Counted from the first letter of the stretch, positions 1 to 6,169 are shown. The stretch is DNA of 6,646 bases from Spirosomataceae bacterium (GCA_025455795.1 JALOLW010000240.1:1-6646), one strand, 5' to 3'. Program-made: numbers and translations. The notes: generated by a model from the sequence alone, not told the origin.

Positions 1-702
1 GCCATAGACCTCATCGAAGGCAAATGCGTCCGACTCACCCAAGGCGATTACGGCCAAAAAACCATTTACAACGAACATCCCCTCGAAGTAGCCAAACAGT
101 TTGAAGACGCGGGCCTCACGCGCCTGCACTTGGTGGACTTGGACGGGGCCAAAGCCAAAAAAGTCATCAATTGGAAAGTATTGGAAACTATCGCTGCCAA
201 AACCCAATTGCACATTGACTTTGGCGGCGGCGTGCAGTCTGATGACGATTTGCGGGTGGTCTTTGAATGTGGTGCCAAGCAAGTCACAGGGGGGAGCATT
301 GCCGTCAAAAAACCTGATTTGTTTGAAAGTTGGCTCGTACAACACGGCGGCGACAAGATGATTCTCGGTGCCGATGCCCGCAACGAGCGCGTAGCCGTGA
401 GCGGCTGGGAAGAAGGCACGGGACTGTGGGTGTATGATTTTGTGCAAAATTGGGTCGAGAAAGGCGCAAAATACACCATCAGTACCGACGTAGCCAAAGA
501 CGGCCTGCTACAAGGCCCGTCGTTTGACCTGTACAAAAACCTCCAAGACCACTGCCCCAACTTACAGATTATTGCCAGCGGTGGCGTGAGTCAGTTGAGC
601 GACATCGAGCAGTTGGCCGAGATGAATCTCTTCGGTGTCATCGTCGGCAAAGCCATTTATGAAGGCCGTATTTCTCTCAAAGAATTGCAGAAATTTGGTT
701 AA
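1..702 (+). CDS. hisA: HisA, phosphoribosylformimino-AICAR-phosphate isomerase (5' end outside window)
   Basis: Cytosolic TIM-barrel isomerase of histidine biosynthesis. It converts ProFAR to PRFAR by an Amadori rearrangement, and the product goes to HisF/HisH. Frame 1 is open from the first base and gives 233 visible residues before TAA. The family N-terminus (about five residues plus Met) is cut off by the window edge. Visible motifs: AIDLIEGKCVRLTQGDY with the first catalytic Asp at bases 7-9; LHLVDLDGAK; the phosphate-binding DFGGGVQSDDDL; TDVAKDGLLQGPS with the second catalytic Asp at 487-489; and the second phosphate loop IASGGVSQLSDIEQL. The frame is intact and of normal length. In many Bacteroidota hisF follows hisA directly, but here 276 nt of AT-rich sequence and a sigma factor follow, so this is the downstream end of its transcription unit or a split his cluster. 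I see no convincing GC-rich terminator after it. Identification is very secure. Confidence 0.97.
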   Translation, partial: AIDLIEGKCVRLTQGDYGQKTIYNEHPLEVAKQFEDAGLTRLHLVDLDGAKAKKVINWKVLETIAAKTQLHIDFGGGVQSDDDLRVVFECGAKQVTGGSIAVKKPDLFESWLVQHGGDKMILGADARNERVAVSGWEEGTGLWVYDFVQNWVEKGAKYTISTDVAKDGLLQGPSFDLYKNLQDHCPNLQIIASGGVSQLSDIEQLAEMNLFGVIVGKAIYEGRISLKELQKFG

Positions 703-773
703 AAATTCAAAATTTTGATGTGCTGATTTTTCAAACACAATTTTTTCTTGGATTAGTGTAATACCAACAATTA

Positions 774-808
774 TTTGGGTTTATTCAAAAAGTTCAGAAT
801 TATATTTG
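774..808 (+). promoter_or_regulatory. Weak candidate upstream promoter (TTTG ... TATATTTG)
   Basis: TTTG at 774-777 and TATATTTG at 801-808 resemble the Bacteroidota -33 (TTTG) and -7 (TAnnTTTG) elements. The 23-nt spacer is longer than the usual 19-21. The -7 match is perfect, but the region is AT-rich, so a chance match is possible. If used, it would be a second, distal start for the sigma-factor transcript with a leader of about 165 nt. Confidence 0.28.
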
Positions 809-846
809 GTGTTTTTTCTACACTTCTAAAAAAATTTTGCCAAATA

Positions 847-879
847 CTTGCATTATATTTTTTTTATGTATTACCTTTG
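847..879 (+). promoter_or_regulatory. Probable promoter of the sigma-factor gene (CTTG - 21 nt - TACCTTTG)
   Basis: TACCTTTG at 872-879 matches the Bacteroidota primary-sigma -7 element TAnnTTTG exactly. CTTG at 847-850 is one base from the -33 TTTG and lies 21 nt upstream, an accepted spacing. The predicted transcription start is around 884-887, leaving a leader of about 92-95 nt before the ATG at 979. It is the best promoter match in the 703-978 intergenic region. The call rests on consensus only. Confidence 0.6.
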
Positions 880-923
880 GCACATCAAACAAGACGCAGT
901 GTAATTTTCTTCAACTAAAACAC

Positions 924-930
924 AAGGAGG
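924..930 (+). promoter_or_regulatory. Isolated strong Shine-Dalgarno sequence in the sigma-factor leader
   Basis: AAGGAGG at 924-930 is a full anti-16S match, yet the sigma-factor ATG is 48 nt further on (979) and an in-frame TAA at 958-960 blocks any upstream extension of that gene. No ATG, GTG or TTG lies at a useful distance downstream; the triplets at 936-940 allow only an AUC start. The sequence just before 979 (ATAAAAAG) is the A-rich type usual in Bacteroidota. Possible roles are a ribosome standby site, a leader peptide from a non-canonical start, or chance. Confidence 0.45.
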
Positions 931-978
931 ACATACTATCGAAGCACACCTTTACGTTAACTAATCGTACATAAAAAG

Positions 979-1578
979 ATGGAAAAGTACCAAGTTAGCG
1001 ACAGTGAGCTTGTTTCATTGTATGTTCAGGGCAACGAGAAATGTTTCGAAAAACTCGTTCAGCGTCACAAATCCAAAGTTTATACCACTATTTATCTGAT
1101 TGTCAAAGATCAGTACGTAGCCGAAGATTTAATGCAGGATAGCTTTGTCAAAGCCGTCGAAACGCTCAAATCTGGTAGATACAACGACGAAGGTAAGTTT
1201 TTGCCTTGGATACTACGAATCGCTCACAACTTGGCTATTGACTATTTTCGGCGCGAAAAACGCTATCCCGAAGTAGTGTTTGAAGACGGTAGCAACGTGT
1301 TCAATTCGCTTGATTTTTCAGAAGACTCCATTGAGTCGCTTCAGATTCGTCAAGAGACCCATGAGCACTTGCGTGAACTGATTCAACGATTGCCAGACCC
1401 TCAGCGTCAAGTGCTTGTCATGCGGCACTACGAAGACATGAGTTTTCAGGAAATCGCCGATGCCACAGGAGTGAGCATCAACACGGCATTGGGTAGAATG
1501 CGTTACGCGCTGATCAACTTGAGAAAGCAACTCAGCAAACGCGTTCCTATATATGATACAAACGTTTACCCCAGATGA
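979..1578 (+). CDS. ECF-type RNA polymerase sigma-70 factor
   Basis: A 199-residue alternative sigma factor that would direct core RNA polymerase to a specific promoter set in the cytoplasm. Region 2 spans about residues 25-97: AEDLMQDSFVKAV (48-60) is the core-binding part, and WILRIAHNLAIDYFRR (77-92) is the -10 recognition helix. An acidic linker (98-130) lacks region 3, as in the ECF class. Region 4 spans about 130-187: LPDPQRQVLVMRHYEDMS leads into the helix-turn-helix SFQEIADATGVSINTALGRM for -35 contact. Length is typical of ECF factors. ATG 979 is chosen because TAA at 958-960 stops the frame upstream and no other start lies between. The last 26 nt overlap the next gene in another frame, implying co-translation. 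I cannot assign an ECF subgroup or regulon. No FecR-type or transmembrane anti-sigma gene is adjacent. Confidence 0.93.
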   Translation: MEKYQVSDSELVSLYVQGNEKCFEKLVQRHKSKVYTTIYLIVKDQYVAEDLMQDSFVKAVETLKSGRYNDEGKFLPWILRIAHNLAIDYFRREKRYPEVVFEDGSNVFNSLDFSEDSIESLQIRQETHEHLRELIQRLPDPQRQVLVMRHYEDMSFQEIADATGVSINTALGRMRYALINLRKQLSKRVPIYDTNVYPR

Positions 1579-1795
1579 TGTGATTCGGTATGTTTATGAA
1601 GAAACAACCGATGACGAAAACCTGCTCATTGAAGATGCACTCATGGGCGATCAGGAATTGTTGGATTTTTATCTCGATACCATCGAGCTGAAAAGTCTAA
1701 TGAATCGAATCTCTCGGCAGCCTTCGGAGCGTACCGTAACAAACATCTTGGCGTATTCGCAAAACTACCCGAGCAGTCGGCCACAGGCGTACTAA
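1553..1795 (+). CDS. Small acidic protein overlapping the sigma-factor gene; candidate zinc-free anti-sigma partner
   Basis: An 80-residue protein I cannot assign to a named family. It starts at ATG 1553, inside the last codons of the sigma factor (26-nt overlap, different frame), so its translation is probably coupled. It is strongly acidic (8 Asp, 7 Glu against 6 Lys/Arg; net about -9), has no Cys or His, no signal peptide and no membrane segment. The pattern DDVIRYVYEETTDDENLLIE followed by DALMGDQELLDFYLDTIELK (residues 8-47) loosely follows the spacing of zf-HC2 anti-sigma domains (short helix with a YL-x-E element, then an acidic helix and a D-x-x-L helix) without the zinc ligands. A second block, QPSERTVTNILAYS (56-69), looks like a conserved helix. 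Its last codons lie inside the terminator hairpin. Anti-sigma function is inference from position and shape; it could equally be a sigma co-factor or unrelated. Confidence 0.78.
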   Translation: MIQTFTPDDVIRYVYEETTDDENLLIEDALMGDQELLDFYLDTIELKSLMNRISRQPSERTVTNILAYSQNYPSSRPQAY

Positions 1796-1819
1796 TCGCC
1801 ACTGGCCGACTGCTTTTTT
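1772..1819 (+). terminator. Intrinsic terminator of the sigma factor/small protein operon
   Basis: Arms 1772-1783 (AGCAGTCGGCCA) and 1803-1814 (TGGCCGACTGCT) form a perfect 12-bp stem. A 2x2 internal loop is followed by a second 4-bp stem, GGCG 1786-1789 with CGCC 1797-1800, and a 7-nt apical loop. Six Ts (1814-1819) follow directly. The stop codon of the upstream gene (1793-1795) sits in the apical loop, and the T-tract runs into the stop codon of the convergent acyltransferase gene. On the minus strand the hairpin lacks a clean U-run, so its use as a bidirectional terminator is uncertain. Confidence 0.93.
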
Positions 1820-2537
1820 ATGTTTTGTGTAATTCGTCTTGCACTACTTGATACCATCGTTCTCTCAGAGCGTTGGCGTCTTGTGAGGTCAATCCCGTCG
1901 TTGGCAATGGCTCATGTACCACCGCTCGCATCGGCACACGATGCAAGCGAAAAGGGGTTTTGTCAGGAATAATTTGATAATTGGTCAGCAGCGTGATTGG
2001 TACGATTGGTACTTGCTGCTGAATCGCCATCTTAAATGCGCCCTCAGCCAAAGGTAGGTGCATTTGGGGTGGATTTTTTGTTTTGATACCTCCTTCTGGA
2101 TAAATCACGATACTGCGCCCTTCTGCCAGCGTTTTGAGCGATTTGGTGAGTGTCGAAACTCTGCTGGATGCACTTTCACGATTGACTTGGATGTGTAGTT
2201 TACGAAACATATATCCAAAAAGGGGGATGTTCTTCACGCCGTGCTTGCCCACAAAAGCGAAATAATTGGGAATAATGACCCCCATCACGGCAATGTCTAA
2301 GTACGAAAAATGATTGGCACAAAAAATGTAGGTTTGTTTGGTATCGGGACGAAAGCGATATTCGATGTCAAGGCGAATGCCCACCATCCGAAAAAAAATC
2401 TGTCCCCAAAGCCGATTGATGGCGTGGGCGTAGGGCTTCCACTGTTTTTTTTGGAGGAAAAGATAAGTGAAAGGAAAAAACAACAAAAAAATGAAGATGA
2501 ACCAAAAGCCGCACCAAATCGTGTAAAGTAAACGCAT
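1818..2537 (-). CDS. plsC: PlsC-family 1-acyl-sn-glycerol-3-phosphate acyltransferase
   Basis: A membrane enzyme expected to acylate lysophosphatidic acid to phosphatidic acid in phospholipid synthesis; with this family some members act on other acyl acceptors (such as lipid-A or ornithine lipids). Using the ATG at 2537-2535 it has 239 residues. Residues about 5-28 form a hydrophobic membrane helix. Block I is NHFSYLD (catalytic His 76, Asp 81), block II is HIQVNRES, block III is YPEGGIKTK (about 146-154), block IV is VPIVPITL. Block III has PEGG rather than the textbook PEGTR, which I take as a Bacteroidota variant and not a defect. The frame stays open upstream to 2672, but those extra 45 residues are encoded by a repeat array and would include a candidate promoter, so I reject that start. 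It is convergent with the sigma operon and divergent from dapF. The symbol reflects family, not proven substrate. Confidence 0.88.
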   Translation of the reverse strand: MRLLYTIWCGFWFIFIFLLFFPFTYLFLQKKQWKPYAHAINRLWGQIFFRMVGIRLDIEYRFRPDTKQTYIFCANHFSYLDIAVMGVIIPNYFAFVGKHGVKNIPLFGYMFRKLHIQVNRESASSRVSTLTKSLKTLAEGRSIVIYPEGGIKTKNPPQMHLPLAEGAFKMAIQQQVPIVPITLLTNYQIIPDKTPFRLHRVPMRAVVHEPLPTTGLTSQDANALRERWYQVVQDELHKT

Positions 2538-2545
2538 ATTGAAAA

Positions 2546-2621
2546 GTGTAAAATGCAGAAATGTGGAATGCAGAAATGCAAAAGTATAAAATGCAGAAAT
2601 GTGAAATGCAAAAATGAGAAA
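2546..2621. repeat. Degenerate AAATGCAG tandem array (two 38-bp higher-order copies)
   Basis: Read on the plus strand, the stretch is built from about nine units of 7-8 bp close to AAATGCAG (variants AAATGTGG, AATGCAG, AAATGCA, AAATGTG). At a larger scale it is two copies of 38 bp, 2546-2583 and 2584-2621, identical at 33 of 38 positions. It lies in the divergent plsC/dapF intergenic region, just upstream of the plsC start and inside its predicted 5' leader. On the minus strand all frames stay open and read as Phe/His/Leu-rich low-complexity peptide, which explains spurious long open frames there. Confidence 0.85.
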
Positions 2622-2648
2622 CAACAAATACAGGAACGGAAGTAAAAG

Positions 2649-2656
2649 CAAAGATA
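2649..2656 (-). promoter_or_regulatory. Candidate -7 element for plsC (TATCTTTG on the minus strand)
   Basis: The minus strand reads TATCTTTG from 2656 to 2649, an exact TAnnTTTG match. No good -33 TTTG occurs at the right spacing (the nearest TTTG is 13 nt upstream), so support is partial. If active, the transcript would start near 2643 and carry the AAATGCAG array in a leader of about 105 nt. That would also favour ATG 2537 as the plsC start. Confidence 0.35.
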
Positions 2657-2751
2657 GAACTTTGAAAGGCAAAAAATACGTTGTCCCAACAATGCAAGAC
2701 GGGTAATGACCGATAAAAAATTTGATTTCGACGATATTAATGTTCCAACAA

Positions 2752-3528
2752 ATGCTTCAATTTTTCAAATATCAAGGTACGGGCAATGATTTCATCATGG
2801 TGGACGACCGCGAAAGAACGTTTCCTGTGAGCCAAAAATACATCGAACACCTCTGCCACCGTCGGTTTGGGATAGGCGCCGATGGACTCATTCTGCTCCA
2901 AAACGCCGATGACTACGATTTCCGAATGGTGTATTTCAACGCCGACGGCAACGAGGGCAGTATGTGCGGCAACGGCGGACGCTGCACGGTGCGTTTTGCC
3001 CAAGATTTAAGGGTATTTAACGACCGTACTACCTTTTTGGCTGTGGATGGTCCACACGAAGCCACGGCCAATTTGGAGGAGGTTTCGCTCAAGATGATGG
3101 ATGTAGAAGCAGTCGCAACCGATGGCAACGCGCTTTTTCTAAACACAGGTTCTCCACATTACGTTACGTTTGTGGGTGATGTAAAAGCCACCGATGTAGT
3201 GGGTATCGGGCGAGCCATTCGATACGGCGATACTTACGGACCGAAGGGCGGGACCAACGTCAATTTTGTCGAAATCATTGACGCACAAACCCTGCGCGTG
3301 CGTACCTACGAGCGAGGGGTAGAAGATGAAACGTATTCTTGCGGTACGGGGGTGACCGCCTGCGCGTTGGCTGCTTGTATTCGATTGGGTATGCCCTCGC
3401 CCGTGCGGGTGCTGACCGAAGGCGGAACGTTGGGGGTGTCTTTTGAAACCGATGGCATAACTTTCACAAACATCCACCTCATCGGGCCTGCGGTGAAGGT
3501 TTTTGAGGGAAAGTACGGTGGGAAGTAG
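2752..3528 (+). CDS. dapF: DapF, diaminopimelate epimerase
   Basis: A cytosolic, cofactor-independent epimerase converting LL-diaminopimelate to meso-diaminopimelate, for lysine and peptidoglycan cross-links. With ATG 2752 it has 258 residues, normal for the family, and starts MLQFFKYQGTGNDF, the usual DapF N-terminus. The two catalytic cysteines are present: Cys72 in GSMCGNGGRC (acid/base one) and Cys197 in ETYSCGTGVTA (acid/base two). FGIGADGLI, GSPHYVTF and GGTNVNFVE are also family motifs. The two halves form the expected pseudo-symmetric fold. An alternative ATG at 2740 would add four residues (MFQQ), and a TTG at 2722 adds six more; neither is preceded by a Shine-Dalgarno sequence. I found no clear TAnnTTTG promoter between 2622 and 2751. 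It is divergent from plsC and followed by 151 nt before topA, so probably monocistronic. Confidence 0.95.
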   Translation: MLQFFKYQGTGNDFIMVDDRERTFPVSQKYIEHLCHRRFGIGADGLILLQNADDYDFRMVYFNADGNEGSMCGNGGRCTVRFAQDLRVFNDRTTFLAVDGPHEATANLEEVSLKMMDVEAVATDGNALFLNTGSPHYVTFVGDVKATDVVGIGRAIRYGDTYGPKGGTNVNFVEIIDAQTLRVRTYERGVEDETYSCGTGVTACALAACIRLGMPSPVRVLTEGGTLGVSFETDGITFTNIHLIGPAVKVFEGKYGGK

Positions 3529-3586
3529 TACACTTGTTGGATTTCAAATTCAACCCTTGTACGTCGGTTCTACAAATATCCTCTAA

Positions 3587-3612
3587 TCGCAATGTTGCTT
3601 ATTTTTCGCAAT
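3587..3612 (+). repeat. TCGCAAT direct repeat, 19 bp apart, at the topA promoter
   Basis: TCGCAAT occurs at 3587-3593 and again at 3606-3612, 19 bp start to start (close to two helical turns). The copies bracket the candidate -33 element at 3594-3597, and the second lies in the promoter spacer. That is a layout suitable for a regulator or for sensing of supercoiling, but two 7-bp copies can arise by chance. Confidence 0.45.
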
Positions 3613-3627
3613 AACCCTCTATATTTG
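3594..3627 (+). promoter_or_regulatory. Probable topA promoter (GTTG - 22 nt - TATATTTG)
   Basis: TATATTTG at 3620-3627 is an exact -7 match. GTTG at 3594-3597 is a near -33 match with a 22-nt spacer, slightly long. The -7 element sits in a small inverted repeat, CCTC 3616-3619 and GAGG 3627-3630. The predicted start is near 3632-3635, giving a leader of about 45-48 nt that contains the UUCG hairpin. Confidence 0.5.
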
Positions 3628-3657
3628 AGGCCAAAAATCAATAAATCAAAATAACTC

Positions 3658-3669
3658 GCGCTTCGGCGC
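3658..3669 (+). promoter_or_regulatory. cUUCGg tetraloop hairpin in the topA leader
   Basis: GCGC-TTCG-GCGC forms a 4-bp all-GC stem closed by the very stable C(UUCG)G tetraloop. It ends 10 nt before the topA ATG, in an otherwise A-rich leader, where the initiating ribosome would sit. There is no Shine-Dalgarno sequence (TCCCACTCC precedes ATG). It could tune initiation or protect the 5' end. There is no U-run, so it is not a terminator. Confidence 0.55.
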
Positions 3670-3679
3670 ATCCCACTCC

Positions 3680-6145
3680 ATGTCAAAAAATTTAGTCATT
3701 GTAGAGTCTCCTGCCAAAGCCAAAACCATTGAAGGCTACCTGGGAAGTGACTTTACCGTCAAATCAAGTTTTGGCCACGTGCGCGACCTCCCCGACAAAG
3801 ACTTGGGGGTGGATGTACGCAACGGCTATCATCCTGCGTATGAAGTTTCTCCCGATAAAGTAAAGGTAATCAATGAGTTGAAAAAGCTCGCCAAATCGTC
3901 GGAAGAGGTTTGGCTCGCCACTGACGACGACCGCGAGGGAGAGGCGATTTCGTGGCACTTGAAAGAGGCGTTGGGCCTCTCTGCCGAGACAAAACGCATT
4001 GTTTTTCGGGAAATCACCAAGACGGCTTTGCAAAAAGCCATCCAAAATCCACGTGCTATTGACATGGATTTGGTCAATGCCCAGCAAGCGCGGCGCGTGT
4101 TGGACAGATTGGTGGGCTATGAGCTTTCGCCCGTACTTTGGCGCAAAATCAAGATTGGAAGCAACAGCGCGCTGTCGGCGGGGCGAGTGCAATCGGTGGC
4201 GGTGCGGCTTATCGTAGAGCGCGAGCGCGACGTAGAAGCCCACGAGTCTAAGTCTTCTTTCAAGGTAATCGCCAAATTTGACCTTCCTGGTGGCAAGGTG
4301 CTAGAAGCCGAACTTCCCAAAAACTTTGAGACCGAAGCCCAAGCCCGTACTTTTTTGGAAAAATGCAAAGGGGCAACGTTTACCATCAAAAACTTGGAAG
4401 TAAAACCCGCCAAAAAATCGCCTGCCGCACCTTTCACGACTTCTACTCTCCAACAAGAAGCCTCACGAAAGTTGAGTTTTTCGGTGTCGCAGACGATGAC
4501 CGTGGCCCAAAAACTCTACGAAGCGGGAAAGATTTCTTACATGCGTACCGACTCCACCAACCTGTCAGAGGAGGCGATGCAGAAAGCCAAAGACGCGATT
4601 ACGGGGGAGTTTGGCGACAAATACCACCACCCGCGTACTTACAAAACCAAGTCTGAATCGGCGCAGGAAGCCCACGAAGCCATTCGCCCTACCAATTTTG
4701 GCGAAACCAAAGCCAGCACCGACCGCAACGAGCAACGCCTCTACGAACTCATCTGGAAGCGCGCCATTGCGTCTCAGATGGCCGACGCGCAGTTGGAACG
4801 CACCATTGCTACGATTAGCATTTCGACCACCGCCGAAGAACTCGTAGCGCAGGGCGAAGTCATTAAATTTGACGGGTTTTTGAAGGTTTATCTCGAATCA
4901 AGCGACGACGAAGAAGAAGACACCAAAGGGATGTTGCCCCCGCTCAATATCGGGCAGGTTCTCAACCTCAATCACCTCAAAGCCACCGAGAAGTTTAGCC
5001 GCCCTAAACCCCGCTACACCGAGGCGAGTTTGGTAAAGCAGTTGGAAGAAATGGGCATTGGCCGTCCTTCTACTTACGCACCCACTATCTCGACGATTAT
5101 TCGCCGTGAGTACGTGGTCAAGCAAGACAAAAAAGGCCAAGAACGTGAATACAAAGAACTGACACTCCGCCAAAACGAAATCAAAGAAGCCAAAGGAAAA
5201 GAGACGTTTGGGGCCGAAAAAGCCAAACTGTTTCCGACCAATACGGGCATGGTGGTCAATGACTTTCTGGTGGATTTGTTCACCGACGTGGTGGACTACT
5301 CGTTTACGGCCAACGTCGAGAAAGAGTTTGACGAAATCGCCGATGGCAAGTTGTCATGGCAAAAAATGATTGATAATTTTTACCAAGGTTTTCACAAAAA
5401 AATTGGTGAAGTAGAAGGCTCCAACGTCCTCAAAAAGAACGAGGCGAGGGAGTTGGGCATTGACCCCAAATCGGGCAAGCCCGTTTTTGCGCGGATTGGG
5501 AAGTTTGGGCCTTACGCTCAAATCGGTGAAACCTCCGAAACGGGCGAAAAACCACAATATGCCAACCTCAAAAAAGGCCAACTCGTCGAAACCATCACGC
5601 TCGAAGAAGCCCTCGAACTTTTTGCGCTGCCGCGCGAAGTGGGCTTTTTTGAAGACAAACCGATGATTGTAGGCATTGGCAAATACGGCCCGTACGTCAA
5701 GTTTGACGACAAGTTTTACTCGCTCGACCGCTCCGATGACCCTTATACCATCGAGGCCGACCGCTGTATTGCCGCTATCAAGTTGCGGCGGGGTGATTTG
5801 GCCGCCGACGGCGAAGGACTCGGCGAATACGAAGGGAAGCCGATGACGACGGGCATGGGCCGCTACGGCGCTTACGTGAAACACGACGACAAATACTTCT
5901 CGCTCCCCAAAGGTGAAAGCCTCGCCCGCCTCACGCGCGAGCAGGCCATTGAAATCATCTTGAAAAAACGCGAGGCCGAAAGCAACAAATACATCAAGGA
6001 GTTTGCCGAAAACCCGACCGTCAAGGTAGTCAATGGGCAGTATGGGCCGTATATTTCGGTGGGCAAGCGCAACATCAAAATCCCGAAAGATACCGACCCC
6101 GCCTCTCTCACGCTCGAAGACTGCCTCAAGTTGGCAGGGGCGTAG
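3680..6145 (+). CDS. topA: TopA, type IA DNA topoisomerase I
   Basis: Relaxes negatively supercoiled DNA by single-strand passage in the nucleoid; Mg-dependent. It has 821 residues. The TOPRIM domain (about 1-140) carries VIVESPAKAKTI with the catalytic Glu9 and the metal-binding DDDREGE (Asp82, Asp84, Glu86). The core (about 130-565) carries KISYMRTDST with the nucleophile Tyr287 and Arg289, followed by SAQEAHEAIRPT and EEMGIGRPSTYAPTI. The C-terminus (about 590-821) holds four glycine/tyrosine-rich Toprim_C_rpt-like repeats built around IGKFGPYAQIG, IGKYGPYVKF, MGRYGAYVKH and VNGQYGPYISVG. Only three Cys exist (229, 696, 815), so the CxxC zinc ribbons of E. coli TopA are absent, as is usual in this phylum. 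An acidic stretch SSDDEEED (407-414) is a likely surface loop. ATG 3680 matches the family N-terminus. It is convergent with the truncated gene downstream, whose frame overlaps its last 20 nt. Confidence 0.98.
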   Translation: MSKNLVIVESPAKAKTIEGYLGSDFTVKSSFGHVRDLPDKDLGVDVRNGYHPAYEVSPDKVKVINELKKLAKSSEEVWLATDDDREGEAISWHLKEALGLSAETKRIVFREITKTALQKAIQNPRAIDMDLVNAQQARRVLDRLVGYELSPVLWRKIKIGSNSALSAGRVQSVAVRLIVERERDVEAHESKSSFKVIAKFDLPGGKVLEAELPKNFETEAQARTFLEKCKGATFTIKNLEVKPAKKSPAAPFTTSTLQQEASRKLSFSVSQTMTVAQKLYEAGKISYMRTDSTNLSEEAMQKAKDAITGEFGDKYHHPRTYKTKSESAQEAHEAIRPTNFGETKASTDRNEQRLYELIWKRAIASQMADAQLERTIATISISTTAEELVAQGEVIKFDGFLKVYLESSDDEEEDTKGMLPPLNIGQVLNLNHLKATEKFSRPKPRYTEASLVKQLEEMGIGRPSTYAPTISTIIRREYVVKQDKKGQEREYKELTLRQNEIKEAKGKETFGAEKAKLFPTNTGMVVNDFLVDLFTDVVDYSFTANVEKEFDEIADGKLSWQKMIDNFYQGFHKKIGEVEGSNVLKKNEARELGIDPKSGKPVFARIGKFGPYAQIGETSETGEKPQYANLKKGQLVETITLEEALELFALPREVGFFEDKPMIVGIGKYGPYVKFDDKFYSLDRSDDPYTIEADRCIAAIKLRRGDLAADGEGLGEYEGKPMTTGMGRYGAYVKHDDKYFSLPKGESLARLTREQAIEIILKKREAESNKYIKEFAENPTVKVVNGQYGPYISVGKRNIKIPKDTDPASLTLEDCLKLAGA

Positions 6146-6152
6146 TAATGTG

Positions 6153-6169
6153 GTGCGTTACAAACGCAC
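6153..6169. repeat. Hairpin 1: perfect 7-bp inverted repeat, 3-nt loop
   Basis: GTGCGTT 6153-6159, loop ACA, AACGCAC 6163-6169. It starts 8 nt after the topA stop codon and directly abuts hairpin 2. Its core GCGTTACAAACGC has the same layout as the core of hairpin 2 with one compensated base pair, which suggests the two derive from one family of palindromes. No T-run follows. Confidence 0.85.

Noticed and set aside
707..718. TCAAAATTTTGA palindrome after hisA as a terminator
   Set aside because: No GC pairs beyond one at each end and no room for a proper loop; AT-rich chance palindrome.
938..964. Eight-codon leader peptide starting at ATC 938
   Set aside because: Correct distance from AAGGAGG, but AUC is a very poor start codon and the peptide is too short to judge; kept only as an idea under the Shine-Dalgarno finding.
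1953..2101. PEGG instead of PEGTR in acyltransferase block III as an inactivating change
   Set aside because: PEGG followed by I is, as far as I recall, common in Bacteroidota PlsC homologues, and the catalytic NHxxxxD motif is intact.
2546..2621. CRISPR-like array
   Set aside because: Units are only 7-8 bp, contiguous and degenerate, with no unique spacers and no cas genes in the window.
2538..2672. N-terminal extension of the acyltransferase (45 extra residues from ATG at 2672)
   Set aside because: It is encoded mostly by the AAATGCAG array, is Phe/Leu/His-rich in all frames, contains a candidate -7 element, and the family N-terminus fits ATG 2537.
3536..3554. Hairpin after dapF as a terminator
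   Set aside because: A stem of about 8 bp with a G-T pair and mostly A-T content, and no T-run after it.
5354..5884. Long antisense open frames opposite topA (also opposite hisA and dapF)
   Set aside because: They mirror the codon use of the sense genes, show no recognisable motifs and lack start contexts; shadow frames.
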